Shown here in pieces: positions 48,484 through 55,687 of a stretch of DNA of 64,000 nt (the first letter of the stretch is position 1; each line of letters opens with the position of its first letter). The position numbers and the translations under genes are program-made. The stretch is from Mucilaginibacter corticis (GTDB lineage Bacteria > Bacteroidota > Bacteroidia > Sphingobacteriales > Sphingobacteriaceae), in assembly GCF_007558865.1 (NCBI RefSeq), contig NZ_VLPK01000002.1:124001-188000 (forward strand). Direction: 5' to 3'. The notes under the pieces were generated by a model, which worked only from the letters and a program-made list of their open reading frames with translations, had not been told where the DNA came from and searched no databases.

Positions 48484-49690
48484 TTTGTCTGATATTTTTT
48501 AATATAATCCTAAAGGTTGTGCCTTTGCCTAATTCAGAGTCGCGCACAAATACCTGCCCGTTGTGGTAATTTTCAACTATCCGTTTGGTTAATGATAAGC
48601 CCAGGCCCCAGCCGCGTTTACGGGTAGTATATCCCGGCTGAAATACTGTGATAAACTTAGAACGCGGTATGCCTTTACCTGTATCAATAATATCAATCAG
48701 GATTTGATCTTTAGTTTTATTGGTATGTATATTAACCTTTATGCTGCCCTTTCCCTCAATGGCATTTACCGCGTTTTTAAGTAAATTCTCTATCACCCAG
48801 TCAAATAAAGGAATATTTAGTCCTGCCACCAGGTTTTTATCTCCCGTTACTTCAAAATCTATACTATTGCTTACCCTTATTCTAAAATAGTTTACAAAAT
48901 CCTCAATGATATCAAAAACAAAATGCTCTTCCAGCTTGGGTTTTGATCCTATTTTTGAAAAACGGTCGGCAACTATTTCCAGCCGTTTTACATCGTTTTC
49001 CATTTCGGCAACAAGTGGGTCTTCCTCGGCGTTGAATTTGTCTTTTATCAGCTCTATCCACGCCATTAATGAGGATATTGGTGTACCCAACTGGTGGGCC
49101 GTTTCTTTGGCCAAACCTACCCAAACCTGGTTCTGTTCTGATTTTCGCGACGAGTTAAAGGCGGTATAGGCCAGCAATAAAAACACGGCGATAACCGAAA
49201 GTTGAACGTATGGAAAGATCTTTAACTGGCTCAGCAATGCCGAATCTTTATAATAAATGAGCCAGTAACCACGCGGTAAAATTATCTTGATAGGCTCATG
49301 CTGCGATTTCATGGTTTGCAACTCGGCCTTAAAATAGTCCGGGTCATAACGCGGTGCATTTTTTTCTATAACAACATCGGGTATCGGCGGGATAAAGGTT
49401 CTGTTGCTGTCAAGCCCCCTTGAGTATTGAAATTCGCCTTTTTCGTTTGTCACAATGGCCGGTATGATAGAACTGTCGCGCACCGCGAAAACGTAGGGTA
49501 AAAAATCGTTATCGTCAGCAGATATTACCTGTTTCATACTCATGGCCCAGATCTGGGCACGCGTACGTTCAGACCGGGCGATATTGCGCACCAGGTAATT
49601 GGTATAAAATAAAGACCCACTGGCTATAACTACAGCAAAGGCAAATAAAATGTATTTCCAGAGCTTTATATTTTGGTAGGCATTTATCAT
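48476..49690 (-). CDS. Sensor histidine kinase
   Basis: A 404-aa membrane kinase. One N-terminal helix (about 12-32), a short sensor region to about 160, a second helix (QLSVIAVFLLLAYTAF), then the kinase core: H box KETAHQLGTPISSLMAWIELI with the phospho-acceptor His, N box VIENLLKNAVNAIEG, G1 DTGKGIPRS and G2 GWGLGLSLTKRIVENYHNG. No response regulator gene is adjacent, so it is an orphan here. It overlaps the DinB gene by 8 bp. The 5' end lies next to a heptamer repeat. Confidence 0.92.
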   Translation of the reverse strand: MINAYQNIKLWKYILFAFAVVIASGSLFYTNYLVRNIARSERTRAQIWAMSMKQVISADDNDFLPYVFAVRDSSIIPAIVTNEKGEFQYSRGLDSNRTFIPPIPDVVIEKNAPRYDPDYFKAELQTMKSQHEPIKIILPRGYWLIYYKDSALLSQLKIFPYVQLSVIAVFLLLAYTAFNSSRKSEQNQVWVGLAKETAHQLGTPISSLMAWIELIKDKFNAEEDPLVAEMENDVKRLEIVADRFSKIGSKPKLEEHFVFDIIEDFVNYFRIRVSNSIDFEVTGDKNLVAGLNIPLFDWVIENLLKNAVNAIEGKGSIKVNIHTNKTKDQILIDIIDTGKGIPRSKFITVFQPGYTTRKRGWGLGLSLTKRIVENYHNGQVFVRDSELGKGTTFRIILKNIRQNG

Positions 49691-49742
49691 ATCAGCTTCA
49701 AATAACGTAAAATAGGTTTGTATGTTATAATTTTTATTTGAG

Positions 49743-49816
49743 GCGAAAGGTAAAAGGCGAAAGGTAAAAGGTTGTTAGCGTTCAAGACCTTTTACCTTTT
49801 GCCTTTCTCCTTTAAC
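49743..49816. repeat. Heptanucleotide tandem repeats in hairpin arrangement (GTAAAAG/GCGAAAG type)
   Basis: Left arm units are GCGAAAG, GTAAAAG, GCGAAAG, GTAAAAG (49743-49770), then GTTGTTA. Right arm units are CTTTTAC, CTTTTGC, CTTTCTC and CTTTAAC (49789-49816), reverse complements in type and exact 7-nt register. It sits between the histidine kinase start and gltX. Confidence 0.85.
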
Positions 49817-49891
49817 CTTAAAAATAACTTTACATCCTCCGGACTTTAGGGCGTTCACACTTCCCGACTAAAAAATTATCTTTGCCGCACA

Positions 49892-51412
49892 ATGTCAGAT
49901 AAAAGAGTTAGAGTAAGATTTGCACCAAGCCCTACGGGCGGTTTGCATTTAGGCGGCGTACGTACTGCCTTGTTTAATTATCTTTTTGCCAAAAAAAACA
50001 ATGGCGATTTTGTTTTACGGATAGAAGATACCGACCAAACCCGCTACGTTGAAGGTGCCGAACAATATATAATGGATTGCCTTGACTGGTGCGGTATAAC
50101 TCCCGACGAAAGCCCGGCTAAACCCGGCCCGTATGCGCCTTATCGCCAAAGCGAGCGTAAAAGCATTTACCGCGCCTATGCCGAAAAATTGGTTGCGCAG
50201 GGGCATGCTTATTACGCATTTGATACTGCAGAAGAGCTGGACAAAAACCGCAAAGAGATCCCTAACTTTCAATATGGGCAGGTTTACCGCGATGGTTTGC
50301 GTAACTCATTGTCATTACCGCAGCATGAGGTTGACCAGTTGCTGGACAATCATACCCCTCACGTTATCCGCATAAAAATACCGGCCGACCAAACAGTTAG
50401 CTTTACCGATATGATTCGCGGGCGCGTTAGTTTTGAAACCAACCAGTTGGATGATAAAGTGCTTTTAAAAGCTGATGGTATGCCAACCTATCATTTGGCT
50501 GTTGTGGTTGATGATTATTTAATGAAGATCTCGCACGCCTTTAGGGGCGAGGAGTGGCTGCCATCTGCACCTGTACATTTATTATTGTGGGATTACCTGG
50601 GCTGGAAAGCCGATATGCCGCAATGGGCACACTTACCTTTAATATTAAAACCCGATGGCCACGGCAAACTAAGCAAGCGTGATGGCGCGCGTTTGGGTTT
50701 CCCGGTTTATGTCATGGATTGGGAAAACACCCAGGCCGGCACGCTTGAACCCGGTTTTGAAGGAGTAGGGTTTTTACCCGAAGCTTTTATAAACGTTTTG
50801 GCAACACTGGGCTGGAATGACAGCAGCGGTCATGAAATATTTTCATTAAGTGAACTGGTTGAAAAATTTTCTATAGAACGCATAAGTAAGGCAGGGGCTA
50901 AGTTTGATTTTGAAAAAGCCAAATGGTTCAACGCCGAGTGGATCAAAAGATCAGGCGCCGAAAAATTAAAAACCCGCGTTGAAAAAGTATTGACCGATAA
51001 AGGCATAACCATAAAAGACGATAACTATTTATTAACGGTTATTGAACTGATAAAAGACAGGTGCACCTTGCTAACTGATTTTTATCAGCAAGCCAATTAC
51101 TTTTTCCGGGTGCCGGCAGAATATGACCTGAATGCCGTTAAACCAAAATGGACGGACGAAAAAACCAACTTTTTTAATGCCGTAATTGAATTACTCAAAT
51201 CAGCCGATACCATAGTCGCGGCCGACCTGGAAGCGTCATTTAAAGCGTTAGCCGAAGAAAAAGGGTTAAAAACAGGAGACGTGATGCTGCCGTTTCGCAT
51301 TATGCTGGTAGGTGGTAAATTTGGCCCGCATGTTTTTGATATTGCTGCCCTGTTGGGTAAAGACGAAACTATAAATAGGATAGAGCAAGCTTTAACGGCA
51401 TTTACCGCATAA
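49892..51412 (+). CDS. gltX: Glutamate--tRNA ligase
   Basis: Charges tRNA-Glu. The 506-aa class I synthetase has the HIGH-like motif HLGG at residues 19-22 in APSPTGGLHLGGVRTALFNYLFAKKN, and the KMSKS-like KLSKRDGARLG at about residue 250. The C-terminal half is the helical anticodon-binding domain. The length fits a discriminating or non-discriminating bacterial GltX; the type cannot be told. A TAnnTTTG-like element (TATCTTTG, 49877-49884) lies just before the ATG. It is a single gene followed by a REP element. Confidence 0.96.
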   Translation: MSDKRVRVRFAPSPTGGLHLGGVRTALFNYLFAKKNNGDFVLRIEDTDQTRYVEGAEQYIMDCLDWCGITPDESPAKPGPYAPYRQSERKSIYRAYAEKLVAQGHAYYAFDTAEELDKNRKEIPNFQYGQVYRDGLRNSLSLPQHEVDQLLDNHTPHVIRIKIPADQTVSFTDMIRGRVSFETNQLDDKVLLKADGMPTYHLAVVVDDYLMKISHAFRGEEWLPSAPVHLLLWDYLGWKADMPQWAHLPLILKPDGHGKLSKRDGARLGFPVYVMDWENTQAGTLEPGFEGVGFLPEAFINVLATLGWNDSSGHEIFSLSELVEKFSIERISKAGAKFDFEKAKWFNAEWIKRSGAEKLKTRVEKVLTDKGITIKDDNYLLTVIELIKDRCTLLTDFYQQANYFFRVPAEYDLNAVKPKWTDEKTNFFNAVIELLKSADTIVAADLEASFKALAEEKGLKTGDVMLPFRIMLVGGKFGPHVFDIAALLGKDETINRIEQALTAFTA

Positions 51413-51427
51413 TTAATATAACTGGCT

Positions 51428-51529
51428 CGTCATTGCGAGCGAGGAACGAGCGTGGCAATCTCTACACGTCAGGCGGATAATATTTTATACCTATCGCGCA
51501 GAGATTGCCACGCTACGCTCGCAATGACG
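51428..51529. repeat. REP-like extragenic hairpin element, copy B
   Basis: The second copy of the element at 13080-13172, with the same ends (CGTCATTGCGAGCG and CGCTCGCAATGACG) and shared inner stretch GGAACGAGC, TGGCAATCTCTACA and CAGGCGGATAA. It carries about nine extra bases in the middle. It lies 15 bp after gltX and may serve as its 3' end structure. Confidence 0.85.
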
Positions 51530-51540
51530 CGTTGAATATT

Positions 51541-51570
51541 AAAAAGGCTCACCGCGTTAGCGACAAGCCT
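51541..51570 (-). terminator. Intrinsic terminator of the Lrp-family gene
   Basis: Arms AGGCT (51545-51549) and AGCCT (51566-51570) with an inner CGC/GCG pair, followed on the minus strand by a TTTTT run, 30 bp after the stop codon. Confidence 0.55.
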
Positions 51571-51599
51571 CCATTTATAATAAAGTATTAAGTTAGGGT

Positions 51600-52076
51600 T
51601 TACTCCAAAGTTATCTGCCTCCTTATGCTTTCCTCTAATGATATAAAGGTTTCTGTGCGTTGTATGCCTTTTACACCTTGTATCTGTTCATTTAAAACCT
51701 CGCGCAAATGCGCTGTATCATGACAAATTATTTTTGCGAAAATGCTGTAACTGCCTGTGGTATAATGTAGTTCAACAATTTCCTTAACGGCTTTTAATTG
51801 TTTCACGGCATCATTATACTGCGAGCCTTTTTCCAAAAATATACCTAAGAACGCGGTAATGTCATAACCCAGTTTTTGTGGGTCTACCTCTAAACTGGCG
51901 CCTTTAATAACACCCATTTCTTCCAACTTTTTCATCCGCACATGGATTGTTCCGCCTGAAACGATCAATTCCTTAGCAATTTCCGTGTAAGGAGTAGTAG
52001 CGTTTTTCATTAATATTGATAAAATCTGGATATCAAGATTATCAATTTCTAAATTTTGAGCTTTTCTGTGCGACAT
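51600..52076 (-). CDS. Lrp/AsnC-family transcriptional regulator
   Basis: A 158-aa regulator. The N-terminal helix-turn-helix has DNLDIQILSILMKNATTPYTEIAKELIVSGGTIHVRMKKLEEMGVIKGA. The C-terminal RAM domain (YDITAFLGIFLEKGSQYNDAVKQLKAVKEIVELHYTTGSYSIFAKIICHD) binds amino-acid effectors. The target genes are not nearby. The 5' region is divergent from the tRNA-like transcript, so the two share the 52077-52190 upstream space. It lacks a clear promoter call. Confidence 0.93.
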   Translation of the reverse strand: MSHRKAQNLEIDNLDIQILSILMKNATTPYTEIAKELIVSGGTIHVRMKKLEEMGVIKGASLEVDPQKLGYDITAFLGIFLEKGSQYNDAVKQLKAVKEIVELHYTTGSYSIFAKIICHDTAHLREVLNEQIQGVKGIQRTETFISLEESIRRQITLE

Positions 52077-52149
52077 AAATTTGAATATCTATATTGAAAT
52101 ACAAGTATAATTATAATTTGAATAAAAATAAAATATTTTTGTTGAAATA

Positions 52150-52181
52150 TTTGCAAGGAATTGCTAAGTCTATTATGTTTG
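52150..52181 (+). promoter_or_regulatory. Promoter of the tandem tRNA-like transcript
   Basis: TTTG (52150-52153), 20-bp spacer, TATGTTTG (52174-52181), a full match to the Bacteroidetes consensus TTTG-N19-21-TAnnTTTG. It points into the two tRNA-like units and away from the Lrp gene. The predicted transcript starts near 52188. Confidence 0.65.
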
Positions 52182-52241
52182 TAACAAGCAATTGGACCTA
52201 TAACGCTTAAGAGTTCTTTAAAATAAATAAACATCACATAA

Positions 52242-52353
52242 TGTTGGGTGGTGAAATTTTTGGCAGACACACCTCCTTGTCCCGGTGGTAGAGATCATAG
52301 GAAACCCGAAGCGGGCTAACTACTCTGTGGAGGTTCGAATCCTTCCCCAACAG
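52242..52353 (+). ncRNA. tRNA-like RNA unit 1 (noncanonical cloverleaf)
   Basis: A 112-nt unit. The acceptor stem TGTTGGG pairs with CCCAACA. The D-arm (GTG...CAC with GG in the loop) follows tRNA-Leu style. The T-arm GGAGG-TTCGAAT-CCTTC is canonical. The anticodon-arm position is CCTCC-TTGTCCC-GGTGG with a T-T mismatch in the stem and a GTC triplet at the anticodon place. A variable arm of 40 nt follows (stem TAGAG/CTCTG with an inner hairpin CCCG/CGGG). No CCA is encoded. The normal tRNA-Leu length is about 86 nt. It is homologous to the unit at 52384-52498. Confidence 0.6.
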
Positions 52354-52383
52354 CAATTCACTGGCGTGAATTAATAACAATAA

Positions 52384-52498
52384 TGTAGGATGGTGAAATT
52401 TTGGCAGACACACCTCCTCGTCGCGGTGGCGGAGATCATGGGAAACTCTTAGCAATAAGAATAACCACTCTGTGGAGGTTCGACTCCTTCTCCTACAG
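52384..52498 (+). ncRNA. tRNA-like RNA unit 2 (noncanonical cloverleaf)
   Basis: A 115-nt unit, a diverged copy of unit 1. The acceptor stem TGTAGGA pairs with TCCTACA; two pairs differ from unit 1 with compensation on both sides. The D-arm is one base shorter. The T-arm is GGAGG-TTCGACT-CCTTC. The anticodon loop reads TCGTCGC, which lacks the usual U33. The variable arm has 44 nt with stem CGGAG/CTCTG and an inner hairpin TCTTA-GCAA-TAAGA that replaces the hairpin of unit 1. An AATTCAC-TGGC-GTGAATT hairpin (52355-52372) separates the two units. Confidence 0.6.
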
Positions 52499-52533
52499 CT
52501 CTTCTCATAATTTAGGTTTATAATTGGTTAGTA

Positions 52534-52560
52534 AAGGCCCCTGCCCATCAGGGGCTTTAC
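52534..52560 (+). terminator. Terminator hairpin after the tRNA-like units
   Basis: Arms GCCCCTG and CAGGGGC around CCCAT, flanked by AAAG and TTTA; a short T-rich stretch follows. It would give a transcript of about 370 nt from the promoter at 52150-52181. Confidence 0.6.
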
Positions 52561-52721
52561 TTATTTTATACCTTTTTGTTTTTCGATAAACCTTTTATAT
52601 CGATATTATAGTAAGATCACACTTATAAAAATTTAATTTATTATCTATCGGGCTGACCTTGGGCATCGGTGTGTGCTTCAATGATTTTGTAATAAATTGT
52701 ATCTTCAGTTATCTAAACAGC

Positions 52722-53195
52722 ATGGGTAGAAAAATACAAAAGCCATTTTTTTATTTTGAGGAACTATCTGATGGAGATAAACTATTAATTGGTATATATA
52801 GTTTTTTTACTGTCGCGCTTTTATTTATCTGGCTTTTTGGAAGCACTGAATTAAAATGGCGATCAACATTTTTTTACGAAGTCATACCTCAATTGGCGAT
52901 CATTTTTGGCTTATATATTTCCATTAGGAATTTTAAAGCCTATTTGATTTGGATGGGATTTGGATTAGTCCATTTATTGGTATTTATATATTTAACCTTA
53001 TCAGGTCAAACTTTAGATTATAATGGTCACATGGGAGTAGGAATTAACACAGTCTTACTGTTATTGCTATTTCAGGGATTAAGGTATTTCAGCCTAAAGT
53101 TTCAGCATCGGGAGTTTGTCAACCCGGCAAAATCATACAGTTACACAAAGCCTTATGCCAAAGATTTTTTTGAGAAAAAAAAGTTTCACCGATAG
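52722..53195 (+). CDS. Hypothetical four-helix membrane protein
   Basis: Start ATG at 52722 (MGRKIQKPFFYFEELSDGDK); upstream in-frame codons lack coding character. The 157-aa protein has four likely membrane segments between about residues 22 and 130 and a basic, Tyr/Lys-rich tail (KSYSYTKPYAKDFFEKKKFHR). It is AT-rich. No family is recognised. It lies downstream of the tRNA-like units with a terminator between them, and converges on the SGNH gene. Confidence 0.55.
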   Translation: MGRKIQKPFFYFEELSDGDKLLIGIYSFFTVALLFIWLFGSTELKWRSTFFYEVIPQLAIIFGLYISIRNFKAYLIWMGFGLVHLLVFIYLTLSGQTLDYNGHMGVGINTVLLLLLFQGLRYFSLKFQHREFVNPAKSYSYTKPYAKDFFEKKKFHR

Positions 53196-53278
53196 ACTGG
53201 ATCGTGCTTTTAATATATATGGCGGCGTTTTTAAGTCTTACTATATTGACAAGCGGATTGTAAAAGATCAACATTTCA

Positions 53279-54568
53279 TTACTTCACCCATTTCACCTCA
53301 TTGGTACTCTGCGCCAAATTCACCAATACATCTTTAGTAGCATTGTGTTTGTCGTCCAATGGCGCGTAAAGTTCAAGGCTTGATTTTAAGAGCTTATTTT
53401 CAGTTAATGCCTTAGCTTCGGTTATATTCATTCCCGAGCGGTAAAAGAGCCAGTTCTTCGCGTCGAGGGCTTTGCCGGCTGGCTTGCCCAGATCAAGTTC
53501 TTTGATTACCAGCTTTTCGGTCACTTTTCCTTGTAAGGTGCTGTCGCAGTACAGGTCTGTCTCGCCGCGAGCGTAATAATGGGTCAGTATGATTTTATGC
53601 CAGTTGCCATCAGTAATCTTGGTGTTACCGGTAATGGTTTCATGGTTTGCAGATTTGTAATTAATAAAACCTTTGCTCGAAATTTCCAGGTCGCCGGCTT
53701 TGCCGGTACTGTCTTTTAGCTGTAGCAGTTTTCCTTCGCCATCGGCCTTAACAGTAATGCAGGTGGTAAAGGCGTGCAGGGTATTGTCGGGCTTAAAAGC
53801 AAGCAGCTTTGTTTTTTCTTTACCGCCCCAACTAAGGTATGATGCATCAATCAATTTTGGTTCGGGTTTGCCATTAGCCAGCGCGTCAAATAAAGAGGGC
53901 ACAATGGTGTAAGACATTTCCGTATGGCCTGCATCATTAGGGTGCGCGTCATTAAATCGGTATTGTGTCACCCATTTTCCAGTACCGTCATCTATTGCGC
54001 CTAACAAATTTACCGAGGGCACATCCAGGTCATTTATCCAGAGATTTAGCTGTTTAACATAGTAATAATCAGCTTCGGTAAAATCGGTACGGGTATAGCA
54101 ATTGGTAACTATAGGTACATAGCCACTGTCGCGCGCCATGGTGATCAGCTTGGTCATGTTTGTTTTAAACTGCTCATACATGGGCTTACCATGTTCATGT
54201 ATGCCCTCATTACCCAATGATAAAGCATATACTACATATTTAGCCTTTTGCGGAACAAGATCCCTTTGCCAGCGTGCTAACAGCCTTACAGTATTGTCGC
54301 CTCCTACTGATTTATTGACAGTTTTCCAGGCTTTGCCCGTGCCGTTATCGGCGCGTTGCTGCAAAAGCCGGCTAAACATTTGCGTATATCCAAAATTATT
54401 TTTCGCGCCAATGCCGTACGGAACCGAAGAACCAAAGTAAACTATCTTTAAGGTATCTAATGAAGGATTAATAACCGGGTAAGGTTTACCATGGCTTTTT
54501 AGTTCAACTATAAATCCGCAGCAAAGGGCAAAATATAGCCCTAAGGCTATAATGGTTCGTGATTTCAT
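53279..54568 (-). CDS. Exported SGNH/GDSL hydrolase with C-terminal laminin-G-like domain
   Basis: A 429-aa exported protein with an N-terminal hydrophobic segment (TIIALGLYFALCCGFIVEL). Residues of about 40-240 form an SGNH hydrolase: nucleophile motif VYFGSSVPYG, the SVGGDNTVR glycine block, the ALSLGNEG oxyanion Asn and the C-terminal FNDAHPNDAGH Asp-x-x-His. It probably deacylates a glycan or lipid. The C-terminal 180 residues look like a LamG/concanavalin-type carbohydrate-binding domain. No gene partner is evident; the gene converges with the small membrane protein gene. Confidence 0.82.
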   Translation of the reverse strand: MKSRTIIALGLYFALCCGFIVELKSHGKPYPVINPSLDTLKIVYFGSSVPYGIGAKNNFGYTQMFSRLLQQRADNGTGKAWKTVNKSVGGDNTVRLLARWQRDLVPQKAKYVVYALSLGNEGIHEHGKPMYEQFKTNMTKLITMARDSGYVPIVTNCYTRTDFTEADYYYVKQLNLWINDLDVPSVNLLGAIDDGTGKWVTQYRFNDAHPNDAGHTEMSYTIVPSLFDALANGKPEPKLIDASYLSWGGKEKTKLLAFKPDNTLHAFTTCITVKADGEGKLLQLKDSTGKAGDLEISSKGFINYKSANHETITGNTKITDGNWHKIILTHYYARGETDLYCDSTLQGKVTEKLVIKELDLGKPAGKALDAKNWLFYRSGMNITEAKALTENKLLKSSLELYAPLDDKHNATKDVLVNLAQSTNEVKWVK

Positions 54569-54637
54569 ATACAGGTAGTATGAATTTATGCAATATTATG
54601 TAAAAATATGTTTTATGCAAAGTGCTGTATTATAAGC

Positions 54638-54674
54638 AAAAACCCGCTCCGGTTATTTGCCGGAACGGGTTTTT
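54638..54674 (-). terminator. Intrinsic terminator of the outer membrane beta-barrel gene
   Basis: Arms AAAACCCGcTCCGG and CCGGAaCGGGTTTT, about 23 bp after the OMP stop codon on the minus strand; T-runs exist on both strands. Confidence 0.8.
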
Positions 54675-54696
54675 AACTTAGTTTGGATAAGATCTT

Positions 54697-55278
54697 TTAA
54701 AAGAATTTAAAGCCGACACTTAGTGCCCAAATGTTTTGGCGCTGGCCATAATTGTCGCTTATTTTGGTAAGGCCGCCTTCGTAACGCAGGTCGGCAGTGA
54801 TGGCGCCTATGTCAACGCCGGCACCGGCCTGGTAACCCAGCGTACTGTTTTTGTAATGTCCAAAATCAGAATAGGCGTTGTTAAAGTTTGCCGAAAATGA
54901 TGCATCCTTATTCATCACATAAGAATAAACAGGACCGGCCATAATACGGAAATTCAAATCCTTAGCCCCAAATGATTTACCAATTAAAAGCGGAACATTT
55001 AAGTTGGTGAACTTTACTTTACCGCTGTAGTCAGTGCCGTTATTTGATGCGTCAAACTTACCGCCATTGCTGCTTACATAAAGCTCGGGCTGTAAATACA
55101 AATCGCTGCCAAAGCGGGCAAATAAGCCGGCCTGGTAACCGGCAACTGTTGTGTTGTGAAAATTATCAGCTCCTAATTTTGAATAATTTACGCCGCCTTT
55201 AATACCCAGGCTAACCTGCGCCTTTGCGCCAATGCTTATAGCTATCAGTAATATGGCGCTTAATAAATACTTCTTCAT
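54697..55278 (-). CDS. Outer membrane beta-barrel protein, porin-like
   Basis: A 193-aa protein with a signal peptide (KKYLLSAILLIAISIGAKA) and an eight-strand barrel pattern. LGIKGGVNYSKLGADNFHNTTVAGYQAGLFARF at the start of the mature part and the C-terminal strand WALSVGFKFF with terminal Phe are typical of the OmpA-like/PorT-type beta-barrel families of Bacteroidetes. The function is unknown. It has its own terminator and is divergent from the next gene, so it is monocistronic. Confidence 0.85.
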   Translation of the reverse strand: MKKYLLSAILLIAISIGAKAQVSLGIKGGVNYSKLGADNFHNTTVAGYQAGLFARFGSDLYLQPELYVSSNGGKFDASNNGTDYSGKVKFTNLNVPLLIGKSFGAKDLNFRIMAGPVYSYVMNKDASFSANFNNAYSDFGHYKNSTLGYQAGAGVDIGAITADLRYEGGLTKISDNYGQRQNIWALSVGFKFF

Positions 55279-55412
55279 AACGTAGATATTTAGTTTTTAT
55301 AAAATTTAATGGTTTTGATTATTGCCATCAACATTGGTTTAACAATAGCCATACCAATTTTTAACATAGCCTTGCATCGTATTTTTTATATTTTTGTTGA
55401 AAATATTTTATT

Positions 55413-55628
55413 ATGGCAGAAATAAGTATAACCAATAAAGAGTGGGAGCGTGTAAAAATTAAAGTACAACGCAAATACAATCATTTAACAGATGCACAAT
55501 TAAACTATACAGAAGGCCAGGAAGATGCCCTGATCACTAACCTGATGCACCTGGTAAACCGTAACCGCGAATATGTTGTATTTACTCTGAAAAAAGCTTT
55601 GGTTAATATTGATAATAATAGGTTGTAA
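55413..55628 (+). CDS. CsbD-like small stress protein
   Basis: A 71-aa protein with the sequence KEWERVKIKVQRKYNHLTDAQLNYTEGQEDALITNLMHLVNRNREYVVFTLKKAL. The W-x-x-x-K-x-x-x-K-x-x-x-LTD-x-x-L-x-x-x-x-G pattern is that of the CsbD family of small general-stress proteins, though diverged. The role of CsbD is not known. It stands alone 59 bp upstream of the S41 peptidase gene and may be co-transcribed with it. Confidence 0.7.
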   Translation: MAEISITNKEWERVKIKVQRKYNHLTDAQLNYTEGQEDALITNLMHLVNRNREYVVFTLKKALVNIDNNRL

Positions 55629-55687
55629 AATGAGTTAACTATTTACAGGTTGTTTTTGTAGCTTTATATTTTACAAAATTTATCTAA

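Noticed and set aside
52234..52455. Coding gene on the minus strand over the tRNA-like units
   Set aside because: The frame exists only because the two units are homologous; the translation repeats the same phrase and the plus strand shows compensatory RNA pairs instead.
52242..52498. Ordinary tRNA-Leu genes or tRNA with an intron
   Set aside because: The anticodon stem has a mismatch, the loop does not keep U33 in both units, and removing a segment to give a standard tRNA-Leu leaves more than ten unpaired bases before the T stem.
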